A DNA stretch of 64,000 nt from Rhodocaloribacter litoris (GCF_011682235.2 NZ_CP076718.1:2277793-2341792), one strand, 5' to 3'. Numbered from the stretch's first letter, positions 35,764 through 45,440 are shown. The notes: a model not told the origin generated them from the letters alone. Translations and numbers: made by a program.

Positions 35764-37791
35764 ATGTCCCACACGCTACGCGCCCTGCTGTGGATGCTCG
35801 TCCTGATGCTCCCGCTGGCGGCATCCGCGCAGAAAAAGAATGTCATCCTGTTCATCGGCGACGGCCACGGCATCGCACCGCGGACGGCCACCCGCATGGC
35901 CCTCGGCCAGGGCCAGGACGGCAGCCGCTTCTCCGACGATCCGAATTTTCACCTGCTGGCCTCCGATCGGCTGCGCTACAACGCCATGGTGACCACCCAC
36001 TCGCTCAACTCATGGATCACCGACTCGGCACCGGGAGCCTCCGTCTATGCCGTGGGGAAGGCGGGCAAAGTGGATAACGAGTACATCTCGCTCGATCCGG
36101 TGACCGGGGCCCCGCTGGAGACGATCCTGGAGGCCGCAAAGAAGGCCGGCTACGCCGTCGGGCTCGTCTCCACGACGCGCATCACCCATGCCACCCCGGC
36201 TGCCTTTGCCTCGCACGTCTGGAACCGGGATCTGGAGGATTACATCGCCGCGCAGTACCTCTCGGCCACGCAGGCGGAGTATGAGGCGATCTTCAACGCC
36301 GGGCCGGGCTACGATGCCGCCCGCGACTGGGTGCTGCCGGCACCGAAGGAGGGCGTTCACCTCGACGTGATCCTCGGCGGCGGCGCCCGCCACTTCCTGC
36401 CCCGTACCAACCCGAACGCCAATGGCAACGCCACGGTCGTCGACCGCGACGGCAACCCGATCACGGACGGGGCAGCGCCCGTCACCCTGAGCGGCCGCCG
36501 CAGCGACGAGGTGGACCTGGTCGAGATCGCCAAGACACGGGGCTTCCGCTACGTCAACAGCCGGGATGCCCTGCTGGCCGTGCTGGACGACCTCGATGCC
36601 TTCACCCCGGAGAACGACACCCGCCTGCTGGGGCTCTTCAGCAGCTCCCATCGCAGCTACGAGGCCGAGCGCCAGCTCCTCTTCCCGTGGGAGCCGGCCC
36701 TCTGGGAAATGACGCAGGTTGCCATCGAGGTGCTCAAGCGCAAGAGCGACAAGGGCTTTTTTCTCATCGTCGAGGGCGGCCGCATCGACCACCTCGAACA
36801 TGCCAATGCCGGCGGCATCGGCTATGAAGGCAGCAACTACACGGTCGTCGCCGACAAAGAAGCTATCATCGCCGAGGACGTCTACGGCGGCGGCACCGAC
36901 CGCCTGGCGGGTGTCTACGGCTCGGATTACATGATCAAAGAAGTACTGGACTTCGACTATGCCATCGGCGAGGGCCTCAACCTGATGAACGACGCCACAG
37001 CCGGGCAGACGCTCCTGATGACTACCTCCGATCACGAATGCGGCGGCTTCACGGTCGTCGGCCTCCACGATGCCGCCGACGCGCAGGGCAACGGCACGTT
37101 GGTGCGCACCTACGCCCGGCAACCGGAGAAAACCGACGGGCAGTTCACCCCGGTCCCGCAAAACATCGACCGGGGCGATGACGAGCTCGGCGGCTGGTTC
37201 CCCGAATACACGCTCGTCCCGTTTCAGGGTAAGATGTGGCCGGAGCCGAGCGGCCCGAACGCGCGCCGCATCGTCATCGCCTACGGGTCGAACCCGCTCG
37301 TCAATGGCAACGGCGGCACCATCGGCACCACGCCCGGCAACCACACGCCGCAGGACGTCTGGGTCGGCGCCGACGACAACGTGGGCGGCACCTATGCCGG
37401 CCGGATCACCGGACGCGGCCTGCTCGACAACACCGACCTCTTCCCCATCATGGCCGACTTCCTGAACGTGCAGACCTCGACCCGCATCGAGCAGGAATCG
37501 GATCTCCCGGGGCGCTTCGGTGCCGTGGAGGCGTTCCCGAACCCGTTCCAGGGCACGCTCCGCGTGGCGCTCGACGTGGCGGAGGCGCAGCCGGTGGACC
37601 TGGAGGTGTACAATGCCCTGGGCCAGCGCGTGCGGATCCTCGAACGCGGGAAGCGCCTGGCGCCGGGACGCCACGAGGTCGCCTGGGACGGCCGGGACGA
37701 TGCGGGCCTGGCCGTGGCCTCCGGCCTCTATCTGATCGTGGCCCGCAGCGGCGACCAGATCACCTCACGGCAGGTCATCCGCCTCCGCTGA
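35764..37791 (+). CDS. Secreted alkaline phosphatase with T9SS-type C-terminal domain
   Basis: 675 residues. Signal peptide (LLWMLVLMLPLAASAQ), then the alkaline phosphatase domain: metal motif ILFIGDGHG, nucleophile Ser88 in TDSAPGASVYAVGKAG, metal ligands EGGRIDHLEHAN and TSDHECGG. After about residue 575 a C-terminal module follows: VEAFPNPFQGTLRVALD...GLYLIVARSG, a FlgD-like/Por sorting domain. It releases phosphate from organic esters outside the cell. The 11-bp-phased repeat upstream suggests control by phosphate limitation. Confidence 0.92.
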   Translation: MSHTLRALLWMLVLMLPLAASAQKKNVILFIGDGHGIAPRTATRMALGQGQDGSRFSDDPNFHLLASDRLRYNAMVTTHSLNSWITDSAPGASVYAVGKAGKVDNEYISLDPVTGAPLETILEAAKKAGYAVGLVSTTRITHATPAAFASHVWNRDLEDYIAAQYLSATQAEYEAIFNAGPGYDAARDWVLPAPKEGVHLDVILGGGARHFLPRTNPNANGNATVVDRDGNPITDGAAPVTLSGRRSDEVDLVEIAKTRGFRYVNSRDALLAVLDDLDAFTPENDTRLLGLFSSSHRSYEAERQLLFPWEPALWEMTQVAIEVLKRKSDKGFFLIVEGGRIDHLEHANAGGIGYEGSNYTVVADKEAIIAEDVYGGGTDRLAGVYGSDYMIKEVLDFDYAIGEGLNLMNDATAGQTLLMTTSDHECGGFTVVGLHDAADAQGNGTLVRTYARQPEKTDGQFTPVPQNIDRGDDELGGWFPEYTLVPFQGKMWPEPSGPNARRIVIAYGSNPLVNGNGGTIGTTPGNHTPQDVWVGADDNVGGTYAGRITGRGLLDNTDLFPIMADFLNVQTSTRIEQESDLPGRFGAVEAFPNPFQGTLRVALDVAEAQPVDLEVYNALGQRVRILERGKRLAPGRHEVAWDGRDDAGLAVASGLYLIVARSGDQITSRQVIRLR

Positions 37792-37811
37792 AGCGTCCGT
37801 CACGAAACACG

Positions 37812-37844
37812 AAAAAGGGGAGGGACCGGCTGCGGTTCCTCCCC
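37812..37844 (-). terminator. Terminator after the DEAD-box helicase gene
   Basis: A GGGGAGGGACCG/CGGTTCCTCCCC stem, imperfect in the middle, with five Ts on the minus strand. It is 40 bp past the helicase stop and may also slow transcripts coming from the phosphatase gene. Confidence 0.75.
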
Positions 37845-37883
37845 TGCTTGTTTGCCGGGGCCGGGCGTGCCCGTTCGCCGGCT

Positions 37884-39452
37884 TCAGTCGCCGCGACCGC
37901 GTTTACGGCCGCCCCGGCGTTTGCCCCGGCCGCGCCGCTTCTTGCGCTCGGCCATCTCGGCGTCTTCGGCGTCGGCGGCCTCGCGGCGAGCCGCCTCCTC
38001 GGCCGTGATCTCGGGCTGTTCGGGGGCCCGGTGCATCAGCTCGTGGTAGAGGTCGTCCACCAGCATCGCCAGCAGCTCGGGCTCCTCCTCGGCCAGCTCC
38101 TCGACGAGGGGCACGAAGCGCTGGAGCCGCTCGCGCGCCAGGTTGGTCTTGTCCCGGTAGCGGTCCTCGAGCACCACGGTCATGCGCTCGGCCACACGGC
38201 GGGCAACGTCCTCCGGGCCCGGCAGCGGGCGCTTCTCGATGTCGATGGCGTACCGGTGCGCGATGGCCAGCAGCGTCCGTTCGTCCTCGAACGTGGTCAG
38301 CACGAGGGCCGTCCCCGTTTTGCCGGCGCGGGCCGTGCGCCCGGTACGGTGGATGTAGATCTCCTGGTCCTGCGGCACGTCGTAGATGATGACGTGGCTC
38401 AGGTCCGAGATGTCGATGCCGCGGGCGGCCACGTCGGTGGCGACGAGGAAGCGGAGCTGCCCTTTGCGGATGCGGTCCATGATGCGCTCACGGGCCCGTT
38501 GCGGCAGGTCGCCCGTCAGGCCGGCGGCGTCGTAGCCGTAGTTCGTCAGGAACTGGGCCAGGTACTCGACGTCCCGCTTCGTGTTGGCGAAGATGATGGC
38601 CGAGTCCGGGTTCTCCAGCTCGATCAGTCGCACGAGCGCCCGGTCCTTCTCCATCGGATCGACCTTGTAGTAGCGATGCTCGATGGCGTCGACGCTCTCA
38701 TGGCCGGCGCTGAGCGAGAGAAAGCCGGGCTCGCGGAGGAACTCGCGGGCCAGGGCGCGCACCTTCGGCGGCATGGTGGCGCTGAACATGTACGACTGCC
38801 GGCGGGCGGGCAGGTAGCGTTTGAGCTGGCGCATGGCCGGGTAGAAGCCCATCGAAAGCATCTCGTCGGCCTCGTCGAGGATGAGCACCCGGAGGGCGTC
38901 CAGGCGGAAGGTGGCGCGCTCGAGGTGGTCGAGGATGCGGCCGGGCGTGCCGATGACGATCTGGGCGCCGTCCTGCAGGGCCCGGTTCTGCGGCCCGTAC
39001 CGCACGCCGCCGTAGACGAGTGCGGCCGAGAGGCCTTCCGGCGCGTCCCCCCGCATCCGCACGAACTCCTCGTGGATCTGACGGGCCAGCTCGCGGGTGG
39101 GCGTCAGGATGAGGGCCTGCGCGGCGCGCTTCTCGGGGTCGAGCAGGGTAAAGAGGGGAAGGAGGAAGGCGCCGGTCTTGCCCGAGCCGGTACGCGACTG
39201 CACGATCAGGTCGCGGCCGTCGAGCATGTACGGGATGGCCTTCTCCTGGACGGGCATCAGCCGGTCCCAGCCGGCGTTCTCGACGGCGCGGCGCACCGCC
39301 GGCGGCAGCGTCTCGAGCGTGGCACCCGGCAGCGGCGGGTCGGGCTCGACGAGCGAGGCCTGCACCTTCGCCTGCCGGGCCGCCTCCTGGGCCCGGGTAG
39401 TCAGGTCGATGACACGGGTAAAGGGACTTCCCTGGTTCGGTTCTTCGGGCAT
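37884..39452 (-). CDS. DEAD-box ATP-dependent RNA helicase
   Basis: 522 residues with the full motif set: SRTGSGKTGAF (I), PTRELARQI (Ia), GTPGR (Ib), the DEAD box in LDEADEMLSMGF (II), SAT (III), IIFANTK (IV), ATDVAARGIDI (V) and HRTGRTARAGKTG (VI). After the core there is a helical stretch (DbpA/CsdA-like region) and an RG/K-rich tail (RGRGKRRGGRKRGRGD) that probably binds RNA. It resembles CsdA/DeaD, which helps ribosome assembly and mRNA turnover. Confidence 0.93.
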   Translation of the reverse strand: MPEEPNQGSPFTRVIDLTTRAQEAARQAKVQASLVEPDPPLPGATLETLPPAVRRAVENAGWDRLMPVQEKAIPYMLDGRDLIVQSRTGSGKTGAFLLPLFTLLDPEKRAAQALILTPTRELARQIHEEFVRMRGDAPEGLSAALVYGGVRYGPQNRALQDGAQIVIGTPGRILDHLERATFRLDALRVLILDEADEMLSMGFYPAMRQLKRYLPARRQSYMFSATMPPKVRALAREFLREPGFLSLSAGHESVDAIEHRYYKVDPMEKDRALVRLIELENPDSAIIFANTKRDVEYLAQFLTNYGYDAAGLTGDLPQRARERIMDRIRKGQLRFLVATDVAARGIDISDLSHVIIYDVPQDQEIYIHRTGRTARAGKTGTALVLTTFEDERTLLAIAHRYAIDIEKRPLPGPEDVARRVAERMTVVLEDRYRDKTNLARERLQRFVPLVEELAEEEPELLAMLVDDLYHELMHRAPEQPEITAEEAARREAADAEDAEMAERKKRRGRGKRRGGRKRGRGD

Positions 39453-39554
39453 AACGTCGTACGGGTTGAAAGAGCTATCTCGTCGTGTTCACGATCACCG
39501 GTCTGGATGCATCAACCCTTGAACGTTGCGGCCGGAAGCGCGATCCACGGGGGG

Positions 39555-40304
39555 TTACATGGCCAGGCCCCCGTCCACATGGAGGACGTGGCCGGTGATG
39601 TAGTCGGCGGCGGGGGCGGCGAGGAAGAGCACGGCGGCGGCCACCTCGTCGGGGCGGGCGGGGCGGCCGAGCGGGACGGCGCCGAGCATGGCCTCCCGGG
39701 CGGCCTCCGGAAGCTGTGCCGTCATGTCCGTGGCCACGTAGCCCGGCGCCACCACGTTGACCGTCACGCCGCGGCTGCCGAGCTCCTTCGCCAGGCTCTT
39801 CGAGAAGCCGATGATGCCGGCCTTCGAGGCGGCGTAGTTCGTCTGGCCCGGGTTGCCCATGACGCCGACGACGGACGAGATGTTGATGATCTTGCCGCCG
39901 CGCTGCTTCATCATGGGCCGGTAAGCGGCCTTGCAGAAGTTGAAGACGCTCTTGAGGTTCGTCTCGATGACGGCGTCCCAGTCCTCCTCTTTCATGCGGA
40001 GCATGAGGTTGTCCCGGGTGATGCCGGCGTTGTTGACGAGCACGTCGAGCGAGCCCCAGGCCTCGAGCACGCCGCGGACGGCGGCCTCGGCATGGGCCGC
40101 GTCGGCGGCGTCGCCCTGGAAGACGAGCACCTCGGTGCCCCGCGCTTCGAGTTCGGCTTTGAGGGCGTCGGCCTCGGCGGTGGAGGAGCGGTAGGTGAAG
40201 GCCACGCGGGCCCCGGCCCCGGCCAGCGCCTCGACGATGGCCCGGCCGATGCCGCGCGTTCCCCCGGTGACGAGCGCGTTCTTTCCGTTCAGGTTGAGTA
40301 ACAT
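39555..40304 (-). CDS. fabG: 3-oxoacyl-[ACP] reductase FabG
   Basis: 249 residues starting at the ATG that directly abuts the mobile repeat; the frame is open further upstream, but only through repeat sequence. It is a short-chain dehydrogenase: cofactor loop TGGTRGIG (13-20), NNAG, catalytic Ser143/144, Tyr157 and Lys161 in TNYAASKAG. It reduces 3-ketoacyl-ACP with NADPH in fatty-acid synthesis II. Downstream acpP, usual in this operon, is missing; a DEAD helicase follows instead. The start region has no visible Shine-Dalgarno since it derives from the repeat's end. Confidence 0.95.
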   Translation of the reverse strand: MLLNLNGKNALVTGGTRGIGRAIVEALAGAGARVAFTYRSSTAEADALKAELEARGTEVLVFQGDAADAAHAEAAVRGVLEAWGSLDVLVNNAGITRDNLMLRMKEEDWDAVIETNLKSVFNFCKAAYRPMMKQRGGKIINISSVVGVMGNPGQTNYAASKAGIIGFSKSLAKELGSRGVTVNVVAPGYVATDMTAQLPEAAREAMLGAVPLGRPARPDEVAAAVLFLAAPAADYITGHVLHVDGGLAM

Positions 40305-40830
40305 ATAGCGTTGGTCTATGCTATCGAAACTGTCGTTGTGCAGCGCGATGTAGCCGCACCCTTCACGGGTGCGCTCCCCTCTCCGCCGGCGCACCCGGGC
40401 TAAAGCCCGCGGCTACACGGTACGTTCGAGGAGCAATGTAGCCGCACCCTTCACGGGTGCGCCCCCCCTCTCCGCCGACGCGCCCGGGCTAAAGCCCGCG
40501 GCTACACGGTACGTTCGAGGAGCAATGTAGCCGCACCCTTCACGGGTGCGCTCCCCCTCTCCGCCGACGCGCCCGGGCTAAAGCCCGCGGCTACACGGTA
40601 CGTTCGAGGAGCAATGTAGCCGCACCCTTCACGGGTGCGCTCCCCTCTCCGCCGGCGCACCCGGGCTAAAGCCCGCAGCTACCCGGTACGCTCGAGGAGC
40701 GATGTAGCCGCACCCTTCACGGGTGCGCTCCCCTCTCCGCCGGCACGCCCGGGCTAAAGCCCGCGGCTACACGGTGGGTCCGGTTCGCTAAGGGCAGCCA
40801 TGCCCTCCATAACCATGACCTCCGCTATAT
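40303..40830. mobile_element. MITE-like element with cruciform repeats, copy 1 (fabD-fabG)
   Basis: 528 bp bounded by imperfect terminal inverted repeats of about 17 bp (ATATAGCGTTGGTCTATG and CATGACCTCCGCTATAT). It fills the space between the fabD stop codon and the fabG start codon and encodes nothing recognisable. Inside are five tandem units. A shorter relative at 51191-51461 has the same ends and the same internal unit, which shows that both are copies of one element. Confidence 0.75.
40348..40775. repeat. Five tandem 88-89 bp cruciform units
   Basis: Units begin at 40348, 40436, 40525, 40614 and 40702. Each is a nested palindrome: outer arms GTAGCCGC and GCGGCTAC, with inner hairpins GCACCC-TTCAC-GGGTGC and CGGGCT-AA-AGCCCG. 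Units are over 90% identical, so amplification was recent. Confidence 0.9.
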
Positions 40831-41789
40831 CATGCACTAGAAACCGTGGTGAGGGTGTCCAGCTCGTCCGCCGTGCCGGCGGTGGCTGCTTCGACGTCGC
40901 GGCCCAGGGTGCGGCGCACGAGGCCCGTCAGCACGTTGCCGGCGCCGACCTCCACGAAGCGCGTGGCGCCGTCGGCCTGCATGCGGCGGAGCGTCTGGGC
41001 CCAGCGTACGGGCGCGGTGAGCTGTTCGAGCAGGCGTTGCCGGATCGCCTCGGGGTCGGTCGTCGGGGCCGCGGTCACGTTCAGGTAGACCGGGCAGCGG
41101 GGCGTCCGGATGGCGAGCCGGGTCAGCCCCTCGGCCAGCCCGTCGCGGGCATGGGACATCAGGGGCGAGTGGAAGGCCCCGCTGACGGGCAGCAGCACGG
41201 CCCGCCGGGCACCCCGCGCCTTCGCCTCTTCGATGGCCCGCTCGACGGCCGCGACATCGCCGGAGATGACCACCTGCCCGGGCGCGTTGTAGTTGGCCGC
41301 GCAGACGACCTCGTCGCCCTCGCTGGCCGCCGCGCAGACCGCCTCGACGGCCTCGTCGTCCATCCCGAGCAGCGCCGCCATCGTGCCCGGCCGGTGCGTG
41401 CCGGCCTCGGCCATGAGACGACCGCGCAGGCGCACGAGGCGCAGCCCGTCCTCGAAGGCGATGGCCCCGGCGGCGGCCAGGGCGCTGTACTCGCCGAGGC
41501 TGTGCCCGGCCGTCATGTCGGGGCGGTGGCCCCGTGCTTCCAGCACGGCCATCGCGGCCAGGCTGTGCACGTAGAGGGCCGGCTGCGTCACGTCGGTCTG
41601 TTTGAGGGCCTCGGCCTCGGCCTCCGGGTCGCCGCCCGCGCCGAACATCCGCCCGGAGAGCGGGAAGCCCAGCAGGTCGTCGGCGGCTTCGAAGACGGCC
41701 CGCGCCTCGGGGAAGCGGTCGTACAGGTCCCGCCCCATCCCGACGAACTGCGAGCCCTGGCCGGGGAAAAGGTATGCGGTCGTGGTCAT
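40830..41789 (-). CDS. fabD: Malonyl-CoA:ACP transacylase FabD
   Basis: 319 residues. N-terminal LFPGQGSQFVGMG, nucleophile Ser97 in GHSLGE, the Arg of the RLRGRLM segment and the active-site His in SGAFHSPLM are all present. It loads malonate onto acyl carrier protein. Its stop codon is formed at the junction with the repeat element. It belongs to the plsX-fabH-fabD-fabG operon; 166 bp separate it from fabH. Confidence 0.96.
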   Translation of the reverse strand: MTTTAYLFPGQGSQFVGMGRDLYDRFPEARAVFEAADDLLGFPLSGRMFGAGGDPEAEAEALKQTDVTQPALYVHSLAAMAVLEARGHRPDMTAGHSLGEYSALAAAGAIAFEDGLRLVRLRGRLMAEAGTHRPGTMAALLGMDDEAVEAVCAAASEGDEVVCAANYNAPGQVVISGDVAAVERAIEEAKARGARRAVLLPVSGAFHSPLMSHARDGLAEGLTRLAIRTPRCPVYLNVTAAPTTDPEAIRQRLLEQLTAPVRWAQTLRRMQADGATRFVEVGAGNVLTGLVRRTLGRDVEAATAGTADELDTLTTVSSA

Positions 41790-41955
41790 AGGTAGGATCG
41801 GGGTTTCAGCACGTCATGATTCCGGAAGCGGGCGCCCCGGCCCGTTTCGCACAAGCCGTCACGCAGCGCCGGAACGCGGACGAGCCGGCACGGAGGCCCA
41901 CTTCTTCAACCCGCAGGGGGCATCCCGTGCGGTGTCGCCCCGGCGCGTCTCGCCG

Positions 41956-42990
41956 TCAGGCGCTTTCGGCGACCTCGGCCGTGGCGGTGCGGGCCACGGT
42001 GTCACCGTCGTAGGCCCACTTCACGTAGGCGGCGCCCCAGGTGAAGCCGCCCCCGAAGGCCGCCAGCACCAGGTTGTCCCCCCGGCGGAGGTCCTGCTCC
42101 CAGTCGTGGAGGCAGAGCGGGATGGTGGCGGCGGTCGTGTTGCCGTAGCGCTCGATGTTGAGCATCACCTTGTCCATGCCGATGCCCATGCGGCGGGCGG
42201 TGGCGTCGATGATGCGGAGGTTGGCCTGGTGCGGGACGAGAAAGCGGACGTCGTCGCCGGTGAGGCCGTTGCGCTCCATGATCTCGGCCGAGACGTCGGC
42301 CATGCCCGCGACGGCGTAGCGGAAGACGTGGCGTCCCTCCTGGTGGAGGAAGTGCATCTTCTTGTCGACCGTCTCGTGCGTGGGCGGGTTGAGGCTGCCG
42401 CCGCCCTTCATGCACAGCAGGTCCCACTGCGAGCCGTCGACGCGCTCGATGGAGTCGATCAGGCCGTAGCCTTCGGTGTCGGGTTCGAGCAGGACGGCCC
42501 CGGCGGCGTCGCCGAAGAGGACGCAGGTGGTCCGGTCGGTATAGTCGGTGATGGTGCTCATCTTGTCGGCCCCGATGACGAGCACCTTTTCGTGCTTGCC
42601 GCTTTCGATGAAGCGGGCGCCGGTGGAGAGGGCGAAGAGGAAACCGCTGCAGGCGGCCGAGAGGTCGAAGCCCCAGGCGTTCTTCGCGCCGATGGCGGCC
42701 TGGACCAGGCAGGCGGTGGCGGGAAAGAACATGTCCGGGGTGACGGTGGCCACGATGATCGCGTCGATCTCCTCGGGCTCGATGCCCCGCTTGCGGAGCA
42801 GGTCCCGGGCGGCTTCGGCGGCCATGTAGGAGGTGGCCTTGTCCTTGTCCCAGAGGATGCGCCGCTCCCGGATGCCGGTGCGGGTCCGGATCCACTCGTC
42901 CGAGGTGTCGACCATTTTTTCGAGGTCCGCGTTCGTCAGGCGATCTTCCGGAAGGAAATGCCCGACGGCGGTGATGGCTGCGCGTATCAT
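41956..42990 (-). CDS. fabH: 3-oxoacyl-[ACP] synthase III (FabH)
   Basis: 344 residues from ATG at 42990; an upstream extension reaches into plsX and is not supported. The Cys-His-Asn triad is visible: Cys114 in SAACSGF, His in VPHQAN and Asn in YGNTTAA. It condenses acetyl-CoA (or a branched primer) with malonyl-ACP to start fatty acids. The gene starts 74 bp after plsX. Confidence 0.96.
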   Translation of the reverse strand: MIRAAITAVGHFLPEDRLTNADLEKMVDTSDEWIRTRTGIRERRILWDKDKATSYMAAEAARDLLRKRGIEPEEIDAIIVATVTPDMFFPATACLVQAAIGAKNAWGFDLSAACSGFLFALSTGARFIESGKHEKVLVIGADKMSTITDYTDRTTCVLFGDAAGAVLLEPDTEGYGLIDSIERVDGSQWDLLCMKGGGSLNPPTHETVDKKMHFLHQEGRHVFRYAVAGMADVSAEIMERNGLTGDDVRFLVPHQANLRIIDATARRMGIGMDKVMLNIERYGNTTAATIPLCLHDWEQDLRRGDNLVLAAFGGGFTWGAAYVKWAYDGDTVARTATAEVAESA

Positions 42991-43063
42991 AAGCACTTCT
43001 GGATGGCGGTGGTAGCGCCGCGCGGGCCGCGCCACGCGGCCCGCGTGCGGCGGCAAAGCGGGT

Positions 43064-44071
43064 TCAGCCGCCAAGGGCGGCAGCGATGGCGCCGGCGACG
43101 TCCTGCCGGGCCACCTCGGCGCCGGTGAGGATCATGCGCTCGACGGCCCGGGCCGAGGAGCCGCCGTGACCGATGAGCACGTGCCCGTTGACCCCGAGCA
43201 GGGGGACGCCCCCGAACTCCTGATAGTCGAAATGGCGCAGGGCCCCCCGCAGCACGCGGGCCACCAGGGCCTGCTCCTCGGAGGCGAGCCCCAGGCGCTG
43301 CATCTCCTGCCCGATCATCTGCGGCAGAATCGTGGCCACACTCTCGCCCAGCTTGAGGATGATGTTGCCCACAAAGCCGTCACACACGACGACGTCGGCG
43401 GGATACTGCAGCAGATCGCGCCCCTCGACGTTTCCCTTGAAACGCAGGCCCGGCGTCTCGGCGAAGAGCCGGTGGGTTTCCTTCGCCTGCTCGTTGCCCT
43501 TGCCCGGCTCCTCCCCGATGTTCAGGAGCGCCACCGTGGGGTGCTCCCGTTTGAGGATGCGCTCGGCATAGATCGCCCCCATCAGTCCGAACTGCACCAG
43601 GTGCTCGGGCTTGCAGTCGACGTTGCTACCCACGTCGAGCACGACCGTGGGCTTCTGGTGGGAATTGGGGAAAAAAGCGGGCAGCGCCGGGCGTGCCACC
43701 CCGGGTACCCGGCCCAGGATGAAGAGCGCCGCCGCCATCACGGCCCCGGTGTTGCCGGCGCTGACGAAGACGTCGGCCTGCCCGGCCTTGAGCGCCCCCA
43801 GGCCGAGATGGATCGACGAGCGGGGTTTGCCCTTGAGCGCCGCCGTCGGCGCCTCGTGCATCTCGATGACCTCCGGCGCCTCGATCAGGCACAGCGGCAG
43901 GTCGGCCGCATCCCCGTACGCTTCGAGTTGCCGGCGCAGGCGGCCGGACGGCCCGAAGAGCAGCACCTCGACGTCGCCCGCGGCGTCGCGGGCCGCCGCC
44001 ACCGCCCCTTCGACGACCACGTCCGGGGCCCGGTCTCCTCCCATTGCATCAACAGCAACGCGAATGCCCAT
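43064..44071 (-). CDS. plsX: Phosphate acyltransferase PlsX
   Basis: 335 residues, start [22 protein letters not shown], the classical PlsX N-terminus, later [33 protein letters not shown] and [14 protein letters not shown]. It makes acyl-phosphate from acyl-ACP, the entry into phospholipid synthesis through PlsY. It lies between rpmF and fabH, as in most bacteria. Confidence 0.97.
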   Translation of the reverse strand: MGIRVAVDAMGGDRAPDVVVEGAVAAARDAAGDVEVLLFGPSGRLRRQLEAYGDAADLPLCLIEAPEVIEMHEAPTAALKGKPRSSIHLGLGALKAGQADVFVSAGNTGAVMAAALFILGRVPGVARPALPAFFPNSHQKPTVVLDVGSNVDCKPEHLVQFGLMGAIYAERILKREHPTVALLNIGEEPGKGNEQAKETHRLFAETPGLRFKGNVEGRDLLQYPADVVVCDGFVGNIILKLGESVATILPQMIGQEMQRLGLASEEQALVARVLRGALRHFDYQEFGGVPLLGVNGHVLIGHGGSSARAVERMILTGAEVARQDVAGAIAAALGG

Positions 44072-44259
44072 GGCTCACGTGTTGACTAAGCGAAAGGCCT
44101 GACGGCATCGCTCCGGCCGCACCTCCACCGGAGACGACATTCGGTCAAGATACAAAGCCGGGCATGCAAGAAAAAGAAACACGCTCCGCGCGCCACGGCC
44201 ATCCCGAACGGCACCGCGGCGACCAGAGCGTGTAGCGTGGAATAATGCAGGAGGATACG

Positions 44260-44451
44260 TCAAACGATCTCCGGGCGTTCGACCACCTGACGCCCACGGT
44301 AATAACCGCAGGAAGGACAGGCACGGTGCATCACCTTCGTGTCACCGCAGTTGGGGCATTCCATCAGCTGCGGCTCGCGGAGCCGGTTGTAATAGTTGGC
44401 CCGGCGGGCCCGCGTACGCGCCTTCGAATGCTTGCGTTTGGGATTGGCCAT
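44260..44451 (-). CDS. rpmF: 50S ribosomal protein L32
   Basis: 63 residues beginning MANPKRKHSKARTRARRAN, then a four-Cys zinc ribbon (CPNCG and CPSCG), so the zinc-binding C+ form of L32. It follows yceD by 50 bp, the usual pairing. Confidence 0.97.
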   Translation of the reverse strand: MANPKRKHSKARTRARRANYYNRLREPQLMECPNCGDTKVMHRACPSCGYYRGRQVVERPEIV

Positions 44452-44501
44452 GGGTATTCCTCAAAAGGTTGTAGACAACGGGAAAACGACGGGCTACGAG
44501 G

Positions 44502-44996
44502 CTACCCCTCGTTCACTTCATCGCCGGGACGCAACCGGCGCAGCGCCTCCCAGCGCGGATCGACCCCGCCCTCGTCTCCGAAGCGGAGCGGCAACGCCAC
44601 CTCTTCCGCGCCCGGGGCGACCTTCCGCACCGGCACGGCCAGCATCAGCGTGTCCCGCACCACATCGGTCAGGTCAATCTCCTGATCCGACGGCAAGAGC
44701 GGGCGCACGTCGTCATGCGCCGGTTCGAGCTCGGCCACGAGCGCGGGAGCGGCATACAACACCGTATAGCGCCCCTCGATCGGGCGATCGAACAGCACCA
44801 GCGTCCGGTCACATTCCAGCGTGGCGATGGCCTCGGCCTTCAGGCGCACCAGGACCCGCCCCGGCTGCACGTCGAGCCGGAGGGCGACGGCAATGTCCCG
44901 AAAGACCGCCGCATCCAGGTCAAGGGCCTCGGCGGACGGCCGCACGTCGAGCCGGTGAGATCCCGGCTTCAGGCTGGCAACGTCGATCCGCAACAT
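44502..44996 (-). CDS. yceD: YceD / DUF177 family protein
   Basis: 164 residues from the ATG at 44996 (MLRIDVASLKPGSHRLD); a start ten codons upstream is possible. It contains the DUF177 pattern, with LECDRTLVLFDRPIEG (the position of the family's CxRC region, though only one Cys is kept) and EIDLTDVVRDTLMLAVPV. In plants and bacteria the family is linked to 23S rRNA maturation. It heads the rpmF-plsX-fab operon. A strong terminator lies only 30 bp ahead of its start. Confidence 0.85.
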   Translation of the reverse strand: MLRIDVASLKPGSHRLDVRPSAEALDLDAAVFRDIAVALRLDVQPGRVLVRLKAEAIATLECDRTLVLFDRPIEGRYTVLYAAPALVAELEPAHDDVRPLLPSDQEIDLTDVVRDTLMLAVPVRKVAPGAEEVALPLRFGDEGGVDPRWEALRRLRPGDEVNEG

Positions 44997-45026
44997 GGCG
45001 CAGGCAAGAGGGTCTTCGCACGGCAC

Positions 45027-45062
45027 AAAAAAAGCAGGCTACCCGGCCGATGGTAGCCCTGC
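45027..45062 (-). terminator. Terminator or attenuator directly ahead of yceD
   Basis: The minus-strand stem GCAGGGCTACC/GGTAGCCTGC (one bulged C) is followed by seven Ts. The yceD start codon is only 30 bp further on in the same direction, and no gene is recognisable upstream. It is either an attenuator in the operon leader or the 3' end of an unannotated small RNA. Confidence 0.75.
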
Positions 45063-45130
45063 CCCCATGAAACACGGGGGTCAACCAAGTTAGAAAAGAG
45101 AGGTTTCCTTTTCAACCGGAGGAAACCCAA
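45027..45130 (-). promoter_or_regulatory. Multi-hairpin leader of the yceD-rpmF-plsX-fab operon
   Basis: Three stems follow one another on the minus strand: GGTTTCC/GGAAACC (45102-45127), CCCCGTG/CATGGGG (45063-45079) and the terminator (45034-45062 plus T run). The arrangement is that of a transcription-attenuation leader. No known riboswitch class is recognised. Confidence 0.45.
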
Positions 45131-45440
45131 CCTTTTACCGAAAAGTGCGTGAAGGAAGGCTCCTCGCCCCCAAAGTTCTTCTGTGAAATCGCCGCCGATG
45201 TGCTTGACGTTGTAGCCCGCGTTGGTTACCATGCTACCGCGTTGCGAGGCAGGCAGCCCTCCTGCTGTACACCCACAGCTACTTCCCCGGAAGCCGGATC
45301 CCAGGACCGGTTTTTTTCGCTTTCGCTCGCCCGCTGAACCACCGCGACGTTTCGTGCCTCCGGCTCCCGTCTCACGACGGGCTTCGACGCCCCGGGCATA
45401 CCCCGACCCGATCCGGACCGACTGACATTTCCATCGCCGG
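45131..45440. other. Non-coding region between the operon leader and the origin
   Basis: No gene is supported. A minus-strand frame with MVTNAGYNVKHIGGDFTEEL near 45231 lacks a ribosome-binding site and a family match. The upstream part of the fatty-acid operon's leader and promoter should lie here. Confidence 0.5.

Noticed and set aside
37236-40301. 1021-codon open frame on the plus strand
   Set aside because: Antisense to the DEAD helicase and fabG; no family resemblance.
40303-40394. N-terminal extension of FabG by 30 codons
   Set aside because: The extra codons lie in the repeat element. Copy 2 has the same frame with mostly amino-acid-changing differences, so there is no sign of protein selection.
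40348-40775. CRISPR array
   Set aside because: Units repeat over their whole 88-89 bp; there are no unique spacers, each unit is a cruciform, and no cas gene is present.
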